In this document: piece by piece, positions 7,344-14,544 of the stretch
Layout of the letters: each line of letters begins with the position of its first letter
Numbering within the stretch: the stretch's first letter is position 1
Source: a virus
Virus record (IMG/VR): IMGVR_UViG_3300025930_000007
Location: 202,491 to 266,490 of that record
Reading direction: 5' to 3' (one strand)
DNA length: 64,000 bases
Program-made: the position numbers and the translations under genes
Notes under the pieces: generated by a model
Seen by the model: only the letters and a program-made list of their open reading frames with translations
What the model was told of the DNA's origin: nothing
Databases searched by the model: none

Positions 7344-7373
7344 GCCAGAGGAAGGGGGGGGAGAGCCCCTGGC
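7344..7373 (-). promoter_or_regulatory. C-loop leader hairpin (member 3)
   Basis: Minus-strand GCCAGGGG pairs with CCTCTGGC (one G-U) around a 14-base loop containing CTCTCCCCCCCTT. It begins 12 bases after the -10 at 7386-7391. Confidence 0.55.
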
Positions 7374-7385
7374 TGAGTCTTCAGG

Positions 7386-7414
7386 ATTTTACGACAGAAG
7401 ATTCCGAACTACAA
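7386..7414 (-). promoter_or_regulatory. Sigma70-like promoter
   Basis: Minus strand TTGTAG (7409-7414), 17 bases, TAAAAT (7386-7391), upstream of the C-loop hairpin and the gene 6536-7318. Confidence 0.5.
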
Positions 7415-7840
7415 GACTTGCTTCACGTCTTCCATCATAAGCCAGACCGGTGACCCTTCTTCTCCGATGAGGAAGGTGAGCGTCCCATTCCTTGAGATCC
7501 CGCCGACCTGCTCCTTGTTGACGTTTCCATTGCCCATCACGGTCATCTGCAGGCTGGTCTTCTTTCTGGGCACGGAAATGATCTTCTGAATTTCCGATAG
7601 CATCATCTCAGCCGTGAGATTGACTTTGTCCTTGTGATAGACGCGTACTCTGAAGAGATCCTGGTCATGATCAGCCAGAAGGTCTCCTTTGATGACGATG
7701 GGATCTTTCGAGAAGAAGAAGAGCCGGATATCTACAGGCCCGTGCTTTCGGATGCCCTTGTAGATCGGAATGCCGGCCACCGCGGCCGCTGCCATGACGC
7801 CCGCACCTTGGACGAAGTTCCGTCTGGTCAGGTTTCGCAT
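7409..7840 (-). CDS. Tat-signal exported protein (143 aa)
   Basis: The N-terminus MRNLTRRNFVQGAGVMAAAA has the twin-arginine motif RRNFV followed by a hydrophobic h-region and a possible cleavage site after about residue 24, so it is predicted to be exported folded by the Tat system. The mature part is beta-rich (FRVRVYHKDKVNLTAEM, LQMTVMGNGNV) without recognisable catalytic residues. Tat signals are rarely encoded by phages, and two further ones occur nearby (9837, 20505). The function is unknown. Confidence 0.7.
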   Translation of the reverse strand: MRNLTRRNFVQGAGVMAAAAVAGIPIYKGIRKHGPVDIRLFFFSKDPIVIKGDLLADHDQDLFRVRVYHKDKVNLTAEMMLSEIQKIISVPRKKTSLQMTVMGNGNVNKEQVGGISRNGTLTFLIGEEGSPVWLMMEDVKQVL

Positions 7841-7847
7841 AGTTCAC

Positions 7848-8132
7848 CTATATAGCTGGAGGAATAGGAGGTGCCGGGGGTGGTGGAATAGGTCCAGGAA
7901 GAGGCCAATCGCGGCCGCAGAGAGGACAATGCTCAGGCTTCGGCATCTCTCCGCCGAACATGATCATCTTCGGGCCTTCACATTTCGAAGGACCTGAGAT
8001 GACACTCTTCTTCCGCTTCCTCTTTCTCCAGAAGGCGATAGCCAGGGTAACCAGGATACTGACCGTAATCGAGCAGAGCGTGAACAGCAAGTCCGCCTTG
8101 AAGACCGTCCAGAACATCGGCTTGTCGTTCAT
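7848..8132 (-). CDS. Membrane-anchored zinc-knuckle, proline-tailed protein (94 aa)
   Basis: One transmembrane helix at about residues 12-34 (LLFTLCSITVSILVTLAIAF) is followed by a basic stop-transfer cluster (RKRKRKK), a HCPLCGRDW knuckle, and a C-terminal PGPIPPPPAPPIPP tail. The proline tail could be a protein-protein contact. No family recognised. Confidence 0.7.
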   Translation of the reverse strand: MNDKPMFWTVFKADLLFTLCSITVSILVTLAIAFWRKRKRKKSVISGPSKCEGPKMIMFGGEMPKPEHCPLCGRDWPLPGPIPPPPAPPIPPAI

Positions 8133-8156
8133 TCTCTACTTCCTATTACGATCCTA

Positions 8157-8345
8157 TCAGGATTTCGGCGCCTTCTGGCCTGGTTTCTGCCATTCCAGAG
8201 GACCCCAGCTCCAAGGGCATCGCCGGCAGCGCCAGCCATCCATCAGCGAGAACACGTCCGGCGCGACCCTTCCGGTGATTGACCGCACTCGCTTCCGATC
8301 ATGGATCCCCAGCCGACATAGCAGGCGCCCAAAAAGTTTTCTCAT
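8157..8345 (-). CDS. Micro zinc-ribbon of the C-x-GH...CxxC type (62 aa)
   Basis: The pattern LLCRLGIHDRKR ... GWRCRRCPWSWG (Cys, Gly-Ile-His, then CxxC about 30 residues later) is the same as in the proteins at 17817, 63771 and 14132, and resembles short DUF1660-like phage proteins. Metal binding is predicted; the role is unknown. Confidence 0.6.
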   Translation of the reverse strand: MRKLFGRLLCRLGIHDRKRVRSITGRVAPDVFSLMDGWRCRRCPWSWGPLEWQKPGQKAPKS

Positions 8346-8348
8346 CCT

Positions 8349-8633
8349 TCAACTCTTTTGCGCGTCTCTGAACTTCAACGCTCCGCTGATGCACAGGTGG
8401 ATTCCGATACCCATGAGCGTCAGGGCTGGCCAACGACTAGTTGAATTCTGGTAATCGCTGGTCATATAACCAGGGCAACGGCGCTTTGGGCACACCCATC
8501 CTTCCATCCAGATCTCGGGATGCCCGGGCTTGATCTCGCGCCCTACGCATGCCATTTGGGCGCCGCACTGGTCACAGACCTGGCTTCCAAACGTCTTGGG
8601 AATGGAATCCCCTACCGAGTAAGCTTTCTCCAT
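8349..8633 (-). CDS. Zinc-ribbon protein (94 aa)
   Basis: The start MEKAYSVGDSIPKTF at 8633 shares one base with the upstream stop. It has CDQCGAQMAC and a second CPKRRCPGY knuckle about 30 residues on, a typical two-knuckle ribbon. The C-terminal part has a short hydrophobic stretch (WPALTLMGIGIHLCIS) that may be membrane-associated. Confidence 0.65.
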   Translation of the reverse strand: MEKAYSVGDSIPKTFGSQVCDQCGAQMACVGREIKPGHPEIWMEGWVCPKRRCPGYMTSDYQNSTSRWPALTLMGIGIHLCISGALKFRDAQKS

Positions 8634-9028
8634 CACGAATATTCCTTCTCCTGAATTCCGTCCAGCATGTTCAATAATAGGCGGCAAATGGCCATGGAAG
8701 GCGTTCTGGCTGCAGCCCAATAATCCTCGGTTGCATTACGGTAATCCCCGCGTCTTGCGGCATCAATGTTGAAGTGGGATAGCTGTGCTTCCCATTCATC
8801 GATCACGATGTCGCCGGCGTATGAGGCCCATTTAAGCTCAAAGTTCCAGCCTCGCTTCCAGGCGACATCATGAGCGATCTTTACCGCCTGATCAAGATCG
8901 CGACTTGGCATCCATTTCTCGAAAGGAGATTTTCCGTTGAAGAGGAGGGATAGAAGCTGGAGATCGGTTTCCTCTTCGGACGGCCAATCCTCTTCGTTTC
9001 GACGGACTCTTTTGGGAGAACCGTCCAT
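8633..9028 (-). CDS. Hypothetical protein (131 aa), weak Phage_ABA_S resemblance
   Basis: The start at 9028 (MDGSPKRVRRNEED) overlaps the upstream stop by one base. The motif order AARRGDYRNATEDYWAA ... PSMAICRLLLNML recalls the phage alpha-beta-alpha sandwich proteins in which a helix AICRAxL ends the domain. This is a by-eye resemblance only. The body is helical and tryptophan-rich. Confidence 0.55.
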   Translation of the reverse strand: MDGSPKRVRRNEEDWPSEEETDLQLLSLLFNGKSPFEKWMPSRDLDQAVKIAHDVAWKRGWNFELKWASYAGDIVIDEWEAQLSHFNIDAARRGDYRNATEDYWAAARTPSMAICRLLLNMLDGIQEKEYS

Positions 9029-9528
9029 CAGTTCACCTCCGGAACAGCCAATCCATCGCCAGCGCGCCAAGCCGCATCCATCAGGATGGTCTTCGGATGC
9101 GATCTATAAGTACGCGTCTTCTGATAGACTCCGCACTCGTCTTCCACGACGGCCGCCGCGGTCAGGTAGAGATACCAGCTCCTGGCCCGGACGAATTGCT
9201 GTTCATAGAGCTCCGGATTCGCTACGTAACCGGCGCTGCCGTGCCAATACCGGAAGAGCCGGCCTACTTCATTGATGAAATCGTCCGTCAAGGTAGTCGG
9301 CACATGCCGTTGAATGATGGCATTTACATTTTCGATCGAGGTGGCTTCACCCAAGCACTTCGCGAGATCAACAGCTTGCTCGATCGGAAGTCCGAGCCAG
9401 TTCACGCTGTTGGCGAGGCGGATCCTGAGAATCTCCCGAACCCAATCGGTATAGGCATCTCCCAGAGGCATAAGCTCATCGTTCCAGGGACCTGGCGCCG
9501 GCTGACCAGGTAATGGAGGAACCGTCAT
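9028..9528 (-). CDS. Hypothetical protein (166 aa)
   Basis: ATG at 9528 is preferred to the in-frame TTG two codons upstream. The N-terminus is proline-rich (VPPLPGQPAPGPWND) and the rest helical, with a GLPIEQAVDLAKCLGE segment and aromatic residues (YLYLTAAAVV). No domain recognised. Confidence 0.6.
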   Translation of the reverse strand: MTVPPLPGQPAPGPWNDELMPLGDAYTDWVREILRIRLANSVNWLGLPIEQAVDLAKCLGEATSIENVNAIIQRHVPTTLTDDFINEVGRLFRYWHGSAGYVANPELYEQQFVRARSWYLYLTAAAVVEDECGVYQKTRTYRSHPKTILMDAAWRAGDGLAVPEVN

Positions 9529-9541
9529 CGTCAATCCTGGC

Positions 9542-9814
9542 TTAGCGATAAGACTCGCGATGCCATTTATTCCAGCGGGCCTTGGTCTGAGAAACGGCCT
9601 TTCCGACAGCTTTCTTGAGCTTAGGCACGGAGCATGATGGCTGCTCCTTGACCGCCTTCATGAAGCGAGCTGCGGCCTTCTTCGCTCTGGGACCAGGCAC
9701 ATCCAGCTTCATCTCGAGCTTCGCACATCCGTTATTGCGGGGAGGAGAGATCTTGAGGCCGATTCCATTGCCGCCGACCACGATGTCCGTGTGCCAAACA
9801 ACCTTTTTGCTCAT
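9542..9814 (-). CDS. Basic hypothetical protein (90 aa)
   Basis: A lysine-rich protein with a beta-like N-terminus (KKVVWHTDIVVGGNGIG) and a helical, very basic C-terminal half (VPKLKKAVGKAVSQTKAR). Possible nucleic-acid binding from composition only. Confidence 0.6.
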   Translation of the reverse strand: MSKKVVWHTDIVVGGNGIGLKISPPRNNGCAKLEMKLDVPGPRAKKAAARFMKAVKEQPSCSVPKLKKAVGKAVSQTKARWNKWHRESYR

Positions 9815-9836
9815 TCCTAATTCTCCGATTCGGCGT

Positions 9837-10373
9837 TCAGGTAACGAGCTGCTTCATCTTGAGGTAGAGCCGTTCCATCTTCCCCCTGAGGGCGGCCAGA
9901 TGGTCTCCAATGGGAATCTCAAACCAGCTCTGCATCGGGCTCGATGCATCACCATAGAAGACATTCTCGATGATCTCGACATTCTCTTCTTCGTTCATGA
10001 GGAACACCATCGGCGCATCTTTTCTCGGCTTAGCCCTGAAGGTGCAGCCCGAGATCGTCAGATTCCCCTCGGCGACCAGCGTGATCCCTTCCGGAAAGAA
10101 GATCGCCTCGTTGACGATATGGGTACCGCTTTTGACATAGACAGTGCCTCCCGCTTCGGGAAGGGCGTCAATTGCTTGCTGGATGCTCATTCCTGGCTGA
10201 ACGACGATGAACCCTGGAGACTGTACCGGGATGGTTGGGGCGATGGCCGTGCCGAAGCTGGCTGGGCATGGACTTGTCACCGGATAAGCTTGCTCGGCGA
10301 AGAGAGCATTGGGCGCTACTGCTGCAACGGCCGCGGTACCGCCCAGGAACTTCAGAAAGTCTCTTCTGTTCAT
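9837..10373 (-). CDS. Tat-exported beta-helix-like protein (178 aa)
   Basis: The signal MNRRDFLKFLGGTAAVAAV is a textbook Tat motif (RRDFLK) with hydrophobic region and an AEQAYP cleavage region. The mature part reads IQQAIDALPEAGGTVYVKSG and then HIVNEAIFFPEGITLVAEG with short strand-turn repeats ending NVEIIENVFYG, the classic opening of a pectate-lyase-like right-handed beta-helix (as in tailspike and pectin-lyase folds). It is short, with only a few coils. A carbohydrate-binding or depolymerase-like role is possible; no catalytic residues can be assigned. Confidence 0.7.
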   Translation of the reverse strand: MNRRDFLKFLGGTAAVAAVAPNALFAEQAYPVTSPCPASFGTAIAPTIPVQSPGFIVVQPGMSIQQAIDALPEAGGTVYVKSGTHIVNEAIFFPEGITLVAEGNLTISGCTFRAKPRKDAPMVFLMNEEENVEIIENVFYGDASSPMQSWFEIPIGDHLAALRGKMERLYLKMKQLVT

Positions 10374-10380
10374 GTCTCCC

Positions 10381-10440
10381 TCAGTTCTGAAAGATTGTAT
10401 CCGGGATACCGGTATATTTCACCAGCTTCTCGAGGCTCAT
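10381..10440 (-). other. Short gap with possible 19-aa reading frame and GGTATAC-like palindrome
   Basis: A 19-codon frame (MSLEKLVKYTG...) starts in ATGA overlap with the stop of the zinc gene at 10437. It is too short to trust. The stretch also carries ATACCGGTAT (10406-10415), related to the operator seen at 3730, 19625 and 52116, but no good -35 box is positioned for it. Confidence 0.3.
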
Positions 10441-10613
10441 CTTTGCATCATTGGATGCGGTGGAATAATCCCCAGGGCTACGTTTCCTCTAGGAGTATCG
10501 TAGATGAGATCATAAGGACGAAACCAAGCCTTACACCGTTCGCAGGCTACCAGCTTTTTCCTCCACTGATAACGATGTCCGGCAGCCATCCGGCCTGACC
10601 CTGGACACTTCAT
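10437..10613 (-). CDS. Micro zinc-ribbon, homologue of the 13258 N-terminal domain (58 aa)
   Basis: MKCPGSGRMAAGHRYQWRKK then LVACERCKAWF. It is nearly identical in pattern to residues 4-35 of the protein ending at 13258 (CVGSGRMAAGHRYQWRKK, LVACGKCRAWF). The C ... H ... CxxC residues form a compact zinc site. TAGGAG precedes the ATG at 10613. It stands alone here but is fused to a larger zinc protein at 13258, so the two are paralogues from duplication. Confidence 0.7.
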   Translation of the reverse strand: MKCPGSGRMAAGHRYQWRKKLVACERCKAWFRPYDLIYDTPRGNVALGIIPPHPMMQR

Positions 10614-10623
10614 CTTGCTGCTC

Positions 10624-10926
10624 CTACCGTTCGACTCGAATGGCCTTCCCGTAGACGGCCTGGAAATTGACCCATCCGTTTATCCCGCCTCGGTTATTGC
10701 CGATCTGGAGCCGTTGGCCGTCCCTAGCCTTGATCAGGTGAAGGTAATCCCGACCGTGGATATGAACGAGGACCACATCGTTCACGGACAGGTCTCCTTC
10801 CTTCACGGGCCGAAGGGTGACCAGGTCGCCATCGTTCACCCGGCCATTCATGGAGTGTCCCCTTGGCCGGATCTGGACCTGCCTGCCCGCCTGGAGTTCC
10901 TTGATTGCGTGTTGAGCCCAGCTCAT
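10624..10926 (-). CDS. S24/LexA-like peptidase domain protein (100 aa)
   Basis: The block QIRPRGHSMNGRVNDGD matches the S24 motif around the catalytic serine (G-x-SM...I..GD), and DVVLVHIHGRDYLHLIKAR contains the later lysine region. There is no N-terminal DNA-binding helix-turn-helix, so it is only the peptidase/dimerisation part of a LexA/CI-type regulator or an UmuD/signal-peptidase-like protein. It faces a small plus-strand membrane gene across a 60-base divergent gap. Catalytic Ser and Lys assignments are by eye. Confidence 0.6.
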   Translation of the reverse strand: MSWAQHAIKELQAGRQVQIRPRGHSMNGRVNDGDLVTLRPVKEGDLSVNDVVLVHIHGRDYLHLIKARDGQRLQIGNNRGGINGWVNFQAVYGKAIRVER

Positions 10927-10986
10927 GGTTGCATCGTATAGAACTATTTGGGAGTATCTCTATATCGGACTTCCAAGGAGGGATTT

Positions 10987-11139
10987 ATGGGACGCATCTT
11001 CTTCGGTATCGCGGCGCTGTTCTTCTTCCTGGATGGTGTCGGCTCCAGCATCATTCATCATGCGACGACCTGGGGGCTCGTAGCTCTCGCGCTCGGGCTG
11101 GCCGTCGGTGACTGGCGCCCTTGGAAGCGGTCCGCCTGA
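10987..11139 (+). CDS. Small two-helix membrane protein (50 aa)
   Basis: ATG at 10987 follows AAGGAGG at ideal spacing. Two hydrophobic segments, FFGIAALFFFLDGVG and TTWGLVALALGLAVG, with a histidine pair between them and a basic C-terminus (WRPWKRSA). Such mini membrane proteins in phages can be holin-, antiholin- or superinfection-exclusion-like; which applies here is unknown. It overlaps the convergent gene 11058-11411 by 82 bases. Confidence 0.6.
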   Translation: MGRIFFGIAALFFFLDGVGSSIIHHATTWGLVALALGLAVGDWRPWKRSA

Positions 11140-11411
11140 GGCTTCACGCAAGCGCAGTCGCACCCGAGCTCCGGCCGGCAAGCCCCGTGATCGGCGCGGT
11201 TGCAAGCCTCGCAGCGTCGATTGTCCCTGGTCATCGGCTGGGCATTCCCGTAGAGCAGACACCAGCCGCACTGGGTCGCCACATGAGGACCATAGCGGGT
11301 ATCGTTCTTGTGCTCGGGAACGGTGTCCCCAAACTGGAAGCCATCGAAAACGACCTGGCCGTGCCGGCAAGGATCCTCGTCGTCATGATGATGGCCGCAA
11401 GCTTCAATCAT
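11058..11411 (-). CDS. Cys/His-rich protein (117 aa)
   Basis: Start at 11411 (MIEACGHHHDDEDPC), with GGAGG five bases upstream and in ATGA overlap with the upstream stop. At least nine cysteines and several histidines follow (TQCGWCLLYG, RRCEACNRADHGAC, CDCACVK), suggesting more than one zinc site. The last 27 residues overlap the convergent plus-strand membrane gene and are serine/arginine-rich. Confidence 0.6.
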   Translation of the reverse strand: MIEACGHHHDDEDPCRHGQVVFDGFQFGDTVPEHKNDTRYGPHVATQCGWCLLYGNAQPMTRDNRRCEACNRADHGACRPELGCDCACVKPQADRFQGRQSPTASPSARATSPQVVA

Positions 11412-12142
11412 GACTTCCTCCAATAGGTGCTATGCCTGTCGATCGGCAGGATAGGATCCAGGATGCCGTTCTTGGCCCGGTAGTCCTCCACCGCCTTACG
11501 GGCTCCTGGCAGAGTCCAGTCATCCACGATCAAGAAACCTCCGGTGGAGAGTTTCGGATACAGGGACTCCAAGGCCACGATGGTCGAACCGTACATATCG
11601 CCATCTAGTCGGCAGATGCACAGTTTGCTGATCGGCGCCGATGGGAGCGTATCCTCGAACCAGCCTTCGAGAAACTTTACCTGATCGTCGAGCAGTCCAT
11701 AGGCAGCGAAATTGGCTTTCACCTCCTCGAGCCCAACGGACAGGAACTCTTGCGTATGGTGGCTGTCGCCGGAATCCGCCGGATACTTCTGAGGATTCGG
11801 CACGGGAAGGCCCTCGAACGAGTCGGCACACCATATGCGCCGGTTTGTTATTCCGTATGCAGCCAGGAGCGCACGCATGAAGATAACGGCGCCTCCCCGC
11901 CAGACTCCTGTCTCGATAAGATCCCCTTCCACACCATCCTCGATAACCCTTTCGAAGCAGGCCTGAATATTGTCCATCCGTTTCATGCCGATCATCGTGT
12001 GCGCCGTCACCGGCCAATCCCAGCCGTTCGCCCTTTTCAAGGCGTCGAATTTCGGCTCAGTGCGGCCGTAGATCATATTCGTTACGCACCGCTTCATGAG
12101 GTCTAGATAAAGATGTTTTGGATCCACTCCACCTCTCCTCAT
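11408..12142 (-). CDS. TylF/MycF-type SAM-dependent O-methyltransferase (244 aa)
   Basis: Start at 12142 (MRRGGVDPKHLYLDLMKRC) in ATGA overlap with the upstream gene. The core matches macrocin O-methyltransferase: VEGDLIETGVWRGGAVIFMR is the SAM-binding motif, IWCADSFEGLP the acidic loop, and CRLDGDMYGSTIVALESLYP with FLIVDDWTLPGAR the metal-binding aspartates. TylF enzymes methylate sugar hydroxyls. With three glycosyltransferases and RmlC elsewhere in the window, it may methylate a phage- or host-borne glycan; that target is inferred. Confidence 0.85.
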   Translation of the reverse strand: MRRGGVDPKHLYLDLMKRCVTNMIYGRTEPKFDALKRANGWDWPVTAHTMIGMKRMDNIQACFERVIEDGVEGDLIETGVWRGGAVIFMRALLAAYGITNRRIWCADSFEGLPVPNPQKYPADSGDSHHTQEFLSVGLEEVKANFAAYGLLDDQVKFLEGWFEDTLPSAPISKLCICRLDGDMYGSTIVALESLYPKLSTGGFLIVDDWTLPGARKAVEDYRAKNGILDPILPIDRHSTYWRKS

Positions 12143-12309
12143 TTCTTGCTCATTCGATAAAGCCGCTGATTCTGAAGGCGCGCGGTGCCGGTAGGAGCTC
12201 CTGGCCCGGCATGCACCCGACACGGAATGATGCGGCCCTTTTCGTGCTTAGGGCTGTAGCAACCGCACTTCCAGATCTTCTTGGCCTCAACGATGCTGAT
12301 CAGAGCCAT
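12139..12309 (-). CDS. Small Cys/His protein (56 aa)
   Basis: Starts MALISIVEAKKIWKCGCYSP and continues KHEKGRIIPCRVHAGP. The CGC ... H ... C-x-V-H arrangement suggests a compact zinc site. It overlaps the downstream methyltransferase by four bases. Confidence 0.6.
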   Translation of the reverse strand: MALISIVEAKKIWKCGCYSPKHEKGRIIPCRVHAGPGAPTGTARLQNQRLYRMSKK

Positions 12310-12321
12310 AGCTATCCTCTC

Positions 12322-12564
12322 TTAGGGGTTCGGCGAAGGGTACGGGCTGCAGGTCCTGCACACGAAATTCTCCACCCCAGGCCTACTTCCGGGTCTGATT
12401 TCACCGCCGCACTTGGAGCACCAGATACCAGGATCCTTGCCGCATTTCAGACAATTGCAGTTCACCCGCAGACACATTCCGTCCTTGATCGCGCAGGCGA
12501 ATTCAGCCGTCAATGCCTCGGGACTATCGGGATGCACTTGCCGATCGCATTTCAGGCAACCCAT
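12322..12564 (-). CDS. Zinc-ribbon protein (80 aa)
   Basis: Eleven cysteines in CxxC-type pairs: CLKCDRQ, NCNCLKCGKD, WCSKCGGE, CRTC. This makes two or three ribbons in an 80-residue protein. No other domain is visible. Confidence 0.7.
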   Translation of the reverse strand: MGCLKCDRQVHPDSPEALTAEFACAIKDGMCLRVNCNCLKCGKDPGIWCSKCGGEIRPGSRPGVENFVCRTCSPYPSPNP

Positions 12565-12566
12565 CG

Positions 12567-12830
12567 CTAAGCCCTCAGCTTCTTTAGAATGTGCCGAAGC
12601 ATCATCATGTCGCTGACGATCAAGGATTTATCCTGGGCATGGCTCTTTGCCCATTCTTCGGCATACTCCGGAGAATCCAATTGCACAAGGAAGGCCTTTG
12701 CAAGAGCCATGGTCTCCGGCGTGTTAGGAAGTTCCAGATCGTTACACCCTGCGCAAGACATCCGCTCCAGGGTGTATTCCATCATGTCATCGAAGCACTT
12801 CCATTCCATGGCAGTCAGTTTGTCGTTCAT
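12567..12830 (-). CDS. Helical hypothetical protein with CxxC (87 aa)
   Basis: MNDKLTAMEWKCFDDMMEY opens a helical protein with a single CAGC pair near residue 26 and a basic C-terminal end (HILKKLRA). An internal ATG at residue 8 is a possible alternative start. Confidence 0.6.
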   Translation of the reverse strand: MNDKLTAMEWKCFDDMMEYTLERMSCAGCNDLELPNTPETMALAKAFLVQLDSPEYAEEWAKSHAQDKSLIVSDMMMLRHILKKLRA

Positions 12831-12848
12831 CCCTCACCTTCATTCCGC

Positions 12849-12878
12849 TTGATTTCAGCCGCCGTATTGGCCTAAAAT
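12849..12878 (+). promoter_or_regulatory. Sigma70-like promoter for the Gly/Pro/Ser-repeat gene
   Basis: TTGATT (12849-12854), 18 bases, TAAAAT (12873-12878) on the plus strand, 33 bases before the ATG at 12911. There is no C-loop hairpin in this leader. Confidence 0.45.
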
Positions 12879-12910
12879 AGTTCTATAGATTTCTTAGAGG
12901 AGGAGGATTT

Positions 12911-13204
12911 ATGAACAGGAAATCGACCCTCGGCCAAGTCACTGGCGGTGGTCCCTCGGGCGGCGGTCCCTCGGGCGGCGGTCCTTCCGGTGGTCCTACG
13001 GGCGGTCCCACCGGCGGCGGCCCTTCTGATCAGGGCGGCTTCACGGCGCTCACCCCGGGCATGTTCCCCGTGGGTGCGCCCCTCGGCGGCGTGTGCCCCG
13101 CAGGCTACCTGCCTGCGCCCTCGGCGATCGTTCCGGGCGGCTACACCTGCGTGAGGGCGCCGGGAGCGTACACCGTTCCCCTCTACATGGGCCGGCGGCG
13201 GTAA
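12911..13204 (+). CDS. Glycine/proline/serine-repeat protein (97 aa)
   Basis: After MNRKSTLGQVT comes a GGGPSGGGPSGGGPSGGPTG repeat, then a hydrophobic Pro/Gly domain with two cysteines (GVCPAGYLPAPSA, GGYTCVRAPG) and a basic end (MGRRR). The CPxG...GGxTCV spacing recalls the Cys motifs of the proteins at 27174 and 34653. GAGGAGGAGG precedes the ATG. It is one of the few plus-strand genes and has its own promoter. A secreted or surface/virion protein is possible, but no signal peptide is seen. Confidence 0.65.
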   Translation: MNRKSTLGQVTGGGPSGGGPSGGGPSGGPTGGPTGGGPSDQGGFTALTPGMFPVGAPLGGVCPAGYLPAPSAIVPGGYTCVRAPGAYTVPLYMGRRR

Positions 13205-13216
13205 GGCTTTCATGAT

Positions 13217-13241
13217 GCCTGGCTCCGCGCGGGAGCCAGGC
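13217..13241. terminator. Strong hairpin between convergent genes
   Basis: GCCTGGCTCC-GCGCG-GGAGCCAGGC, a perfect ten-pair stem lying between the stops of the converging genes at 13204 and 13258. There is no U-tract on either side, so termination is plausible but not canonical. Confidence 0.45.
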
Positions 13242-13257
13242 CGCGGCTCAGGCCATC

Positions 13258-14142
13258 TCATTCCTCCACCAGCAACGCTTCAAGCTGCTTGTTCATGATG
13301 GCCACGCCGTCCAGCATCTCGCTGGCAATCCTCGCTGTCTTTGAGACCTGCTCATGGAAGAGCTTGATTTTGGTATCCTTATCCACTGAGAATCGGCATT
13401 CCGAACAGAAGAAGCTGTCGAGCTGCCAGCGCAATTCCTTCTTGTAATCCAAGACGGGCTTACGGCAACTCGAACACCCCGGAAGCATCGTGATGGTCGG
13501 CCTACCGGTTTCCTCGGGAGGAGGACCAGAAACCAGCAGGAACTCCTTGGGTTTCTCCAGCTTCTGAGCGCTCATCCCGGGGAAAAGACTCTGGGCGCCC
13601 TTCATCATGCCGTCCAGGATCATCTTCCATCCTTTCCGGACCCTCTCCGCGGCCGTCAGCCGATTGACGTCCTCGAGGTGCTGAGCGAGGCTCTCGACCT
13701 GCCGGCCTAGGCCTCCTCCAATGATCCCCATGGGATTGGATTCCAGGAGGTCGCAGAGCGTTTCGATGATCCTCTCGGCCTTTTTGTGGCTCATCTTCTG
13801 GATGGAGCCGATCTCCAGGACGTTATCCGTCTTGTCGCAGCCCGGACAGGCCTCCTTCAGGAGATATCGGCCGTCCTCGAGCTTCGTGTGCGTCCAGGAC
13901 ACGGCGCCGCAGCCACAGATTACTTTGTCCCGGTCGTCGCTCCAGTCCGCCATTTTTTTTACCCTCTGAACCACCCGATGATCCGGTATCAACCCGAGTG
14001 GTATATGCCTGTCGTCCGTGAAATAGATCAGTTTTTCGTTATGGAACCATGCCCGGCATTTTCCGCATGCGACAAGCTTCTTTCGCCATTGATACCGATG
14101 CCCTGCAGCCATGCGGCCCGAACCAACACATTTATTTCGCAC
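13258..14142 (-). CDS. Multi-zinc-ribbon protein, possibly a fusion (294 aa)
   Basis: GTG at 14142 is chosen because the N-terminus then aligns with the stand-alone paralogue at 10437. Residues 1-66 are that micro zinc domain. From MADWSDDRDKVICGCG (about residue 68) a separate region follows with ICGCG, EACPGCD, GCSSCRK and FFCSECR knuckles. The ATG of MADW has its own GAGGG upstream, and an A8 run sits exactly at the junction, so it may be two genes that are fused, overlapping or joined by slippage. The C-terminal part is helical. Confidence 0.65.
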   Translation of the reverse strand: MRNKCVGSGRMAAGHRYQWRKKLVACGKCRAWFHNEKLIYFTDDRHIPLGLIPDHRVVQRVKKMADWSDDRDKVICGCGAVSWTHTKLEDGRYLLKEACPGCDKTDNVLEIGSIQKMSHKKAERIIETLCDLLESNPMGIIGGGLGRQVESLAQHLEDVNRLTAAERVRKGWKMILDGMMKGAQSLFPGMSAQKLEKPKEFLLVSGPPPEETGRPTITMLPGCSSCRKPVLDYKKELRWQLDSFFCSECRFSVDKDTKIKLFHEQVSKTARIASEMLDGVAIMNKQLEALLVEE

Positions 14143-14293
14143 GGCGAATACGAACCGGCTTCTTCTTTCTCCATTGGGTTTCCGGGCAGAAGCCGCATTT
14201 CCGGACCCAGAAAACATGGCCCAAGTTCGAGGGACCCCACTTCTTCCATTCCCACCAGTGATGGCGCGGACCCAGGGGGCTAGTACATTTCAT
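14132..14293 (-). CDS. Micro zinc-ribbon rich in Trp/His (53 aa)
   Basis: MKCTSPLGPRHHWWEWKKWG then WVRKCGFCPETQWRKKK: an initial Cys, HHWW, and a CxxC about 38 residues later, the same layout as the micro-ribbons at 10437 and 17817. It starts in ATGA overlap with the upstream stop. Confidence 0.65.
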   Translation of the reverse strand: MKCTSPLGPRHHWWEWKKWGPSNLGHVFWVRKCGFCPETQWRKKKPVRIRRAK

Positions 14294-14544
14294 TGCTCAA
14301 GCCCATTCAGAAGTCCAGGTTCCATCTCCCCTCGAGCCGTCAGGATCCGCTCCACGGCCTGGTAGAAGGCCTTCCTGGCCGGGAGTTTGCTCTTCGCCGG
14401 CAAGGTGGCCGTCAGGACCCCTAGGAGATTGTCGGTCGTCATGTCGTCCGGATGAAAGGCGGAGATCGCTGCATCCAGGTATTGGAATCGGCCAGCTCTC
14501 ATCAGCTCATCCGCCCAGGAATAGATCCCATCAAGCTGATTCAT
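14290..14544 (-). CDS. Helical hypothetical phage protein (84 aa)
   Basis: MNQLDGIYSWADELMRAGRF then LLGVLTATLPAKSKLPARKAF. The order D..L..GRF..LD...........LLxxLTATxP....L..R..F is one I associate with conserved small proteins in large phages. The function is unknown. Confidence 0.65.
   Translation of the reverse strand: MNQLDGIYSWADELMRAGRFQYLDAAISAFHPDDMTTDNLLGVLTATLPAKSKLPARKAFYQAVERILTARGEMEPGLLNGLEQ

Noticed and set aside
13205-13257. Hairpin as a canonical intrinsic terminator
   Set aside because: The stem is perfect but there is no U-tract on either strand. Listed as a hairpin only.
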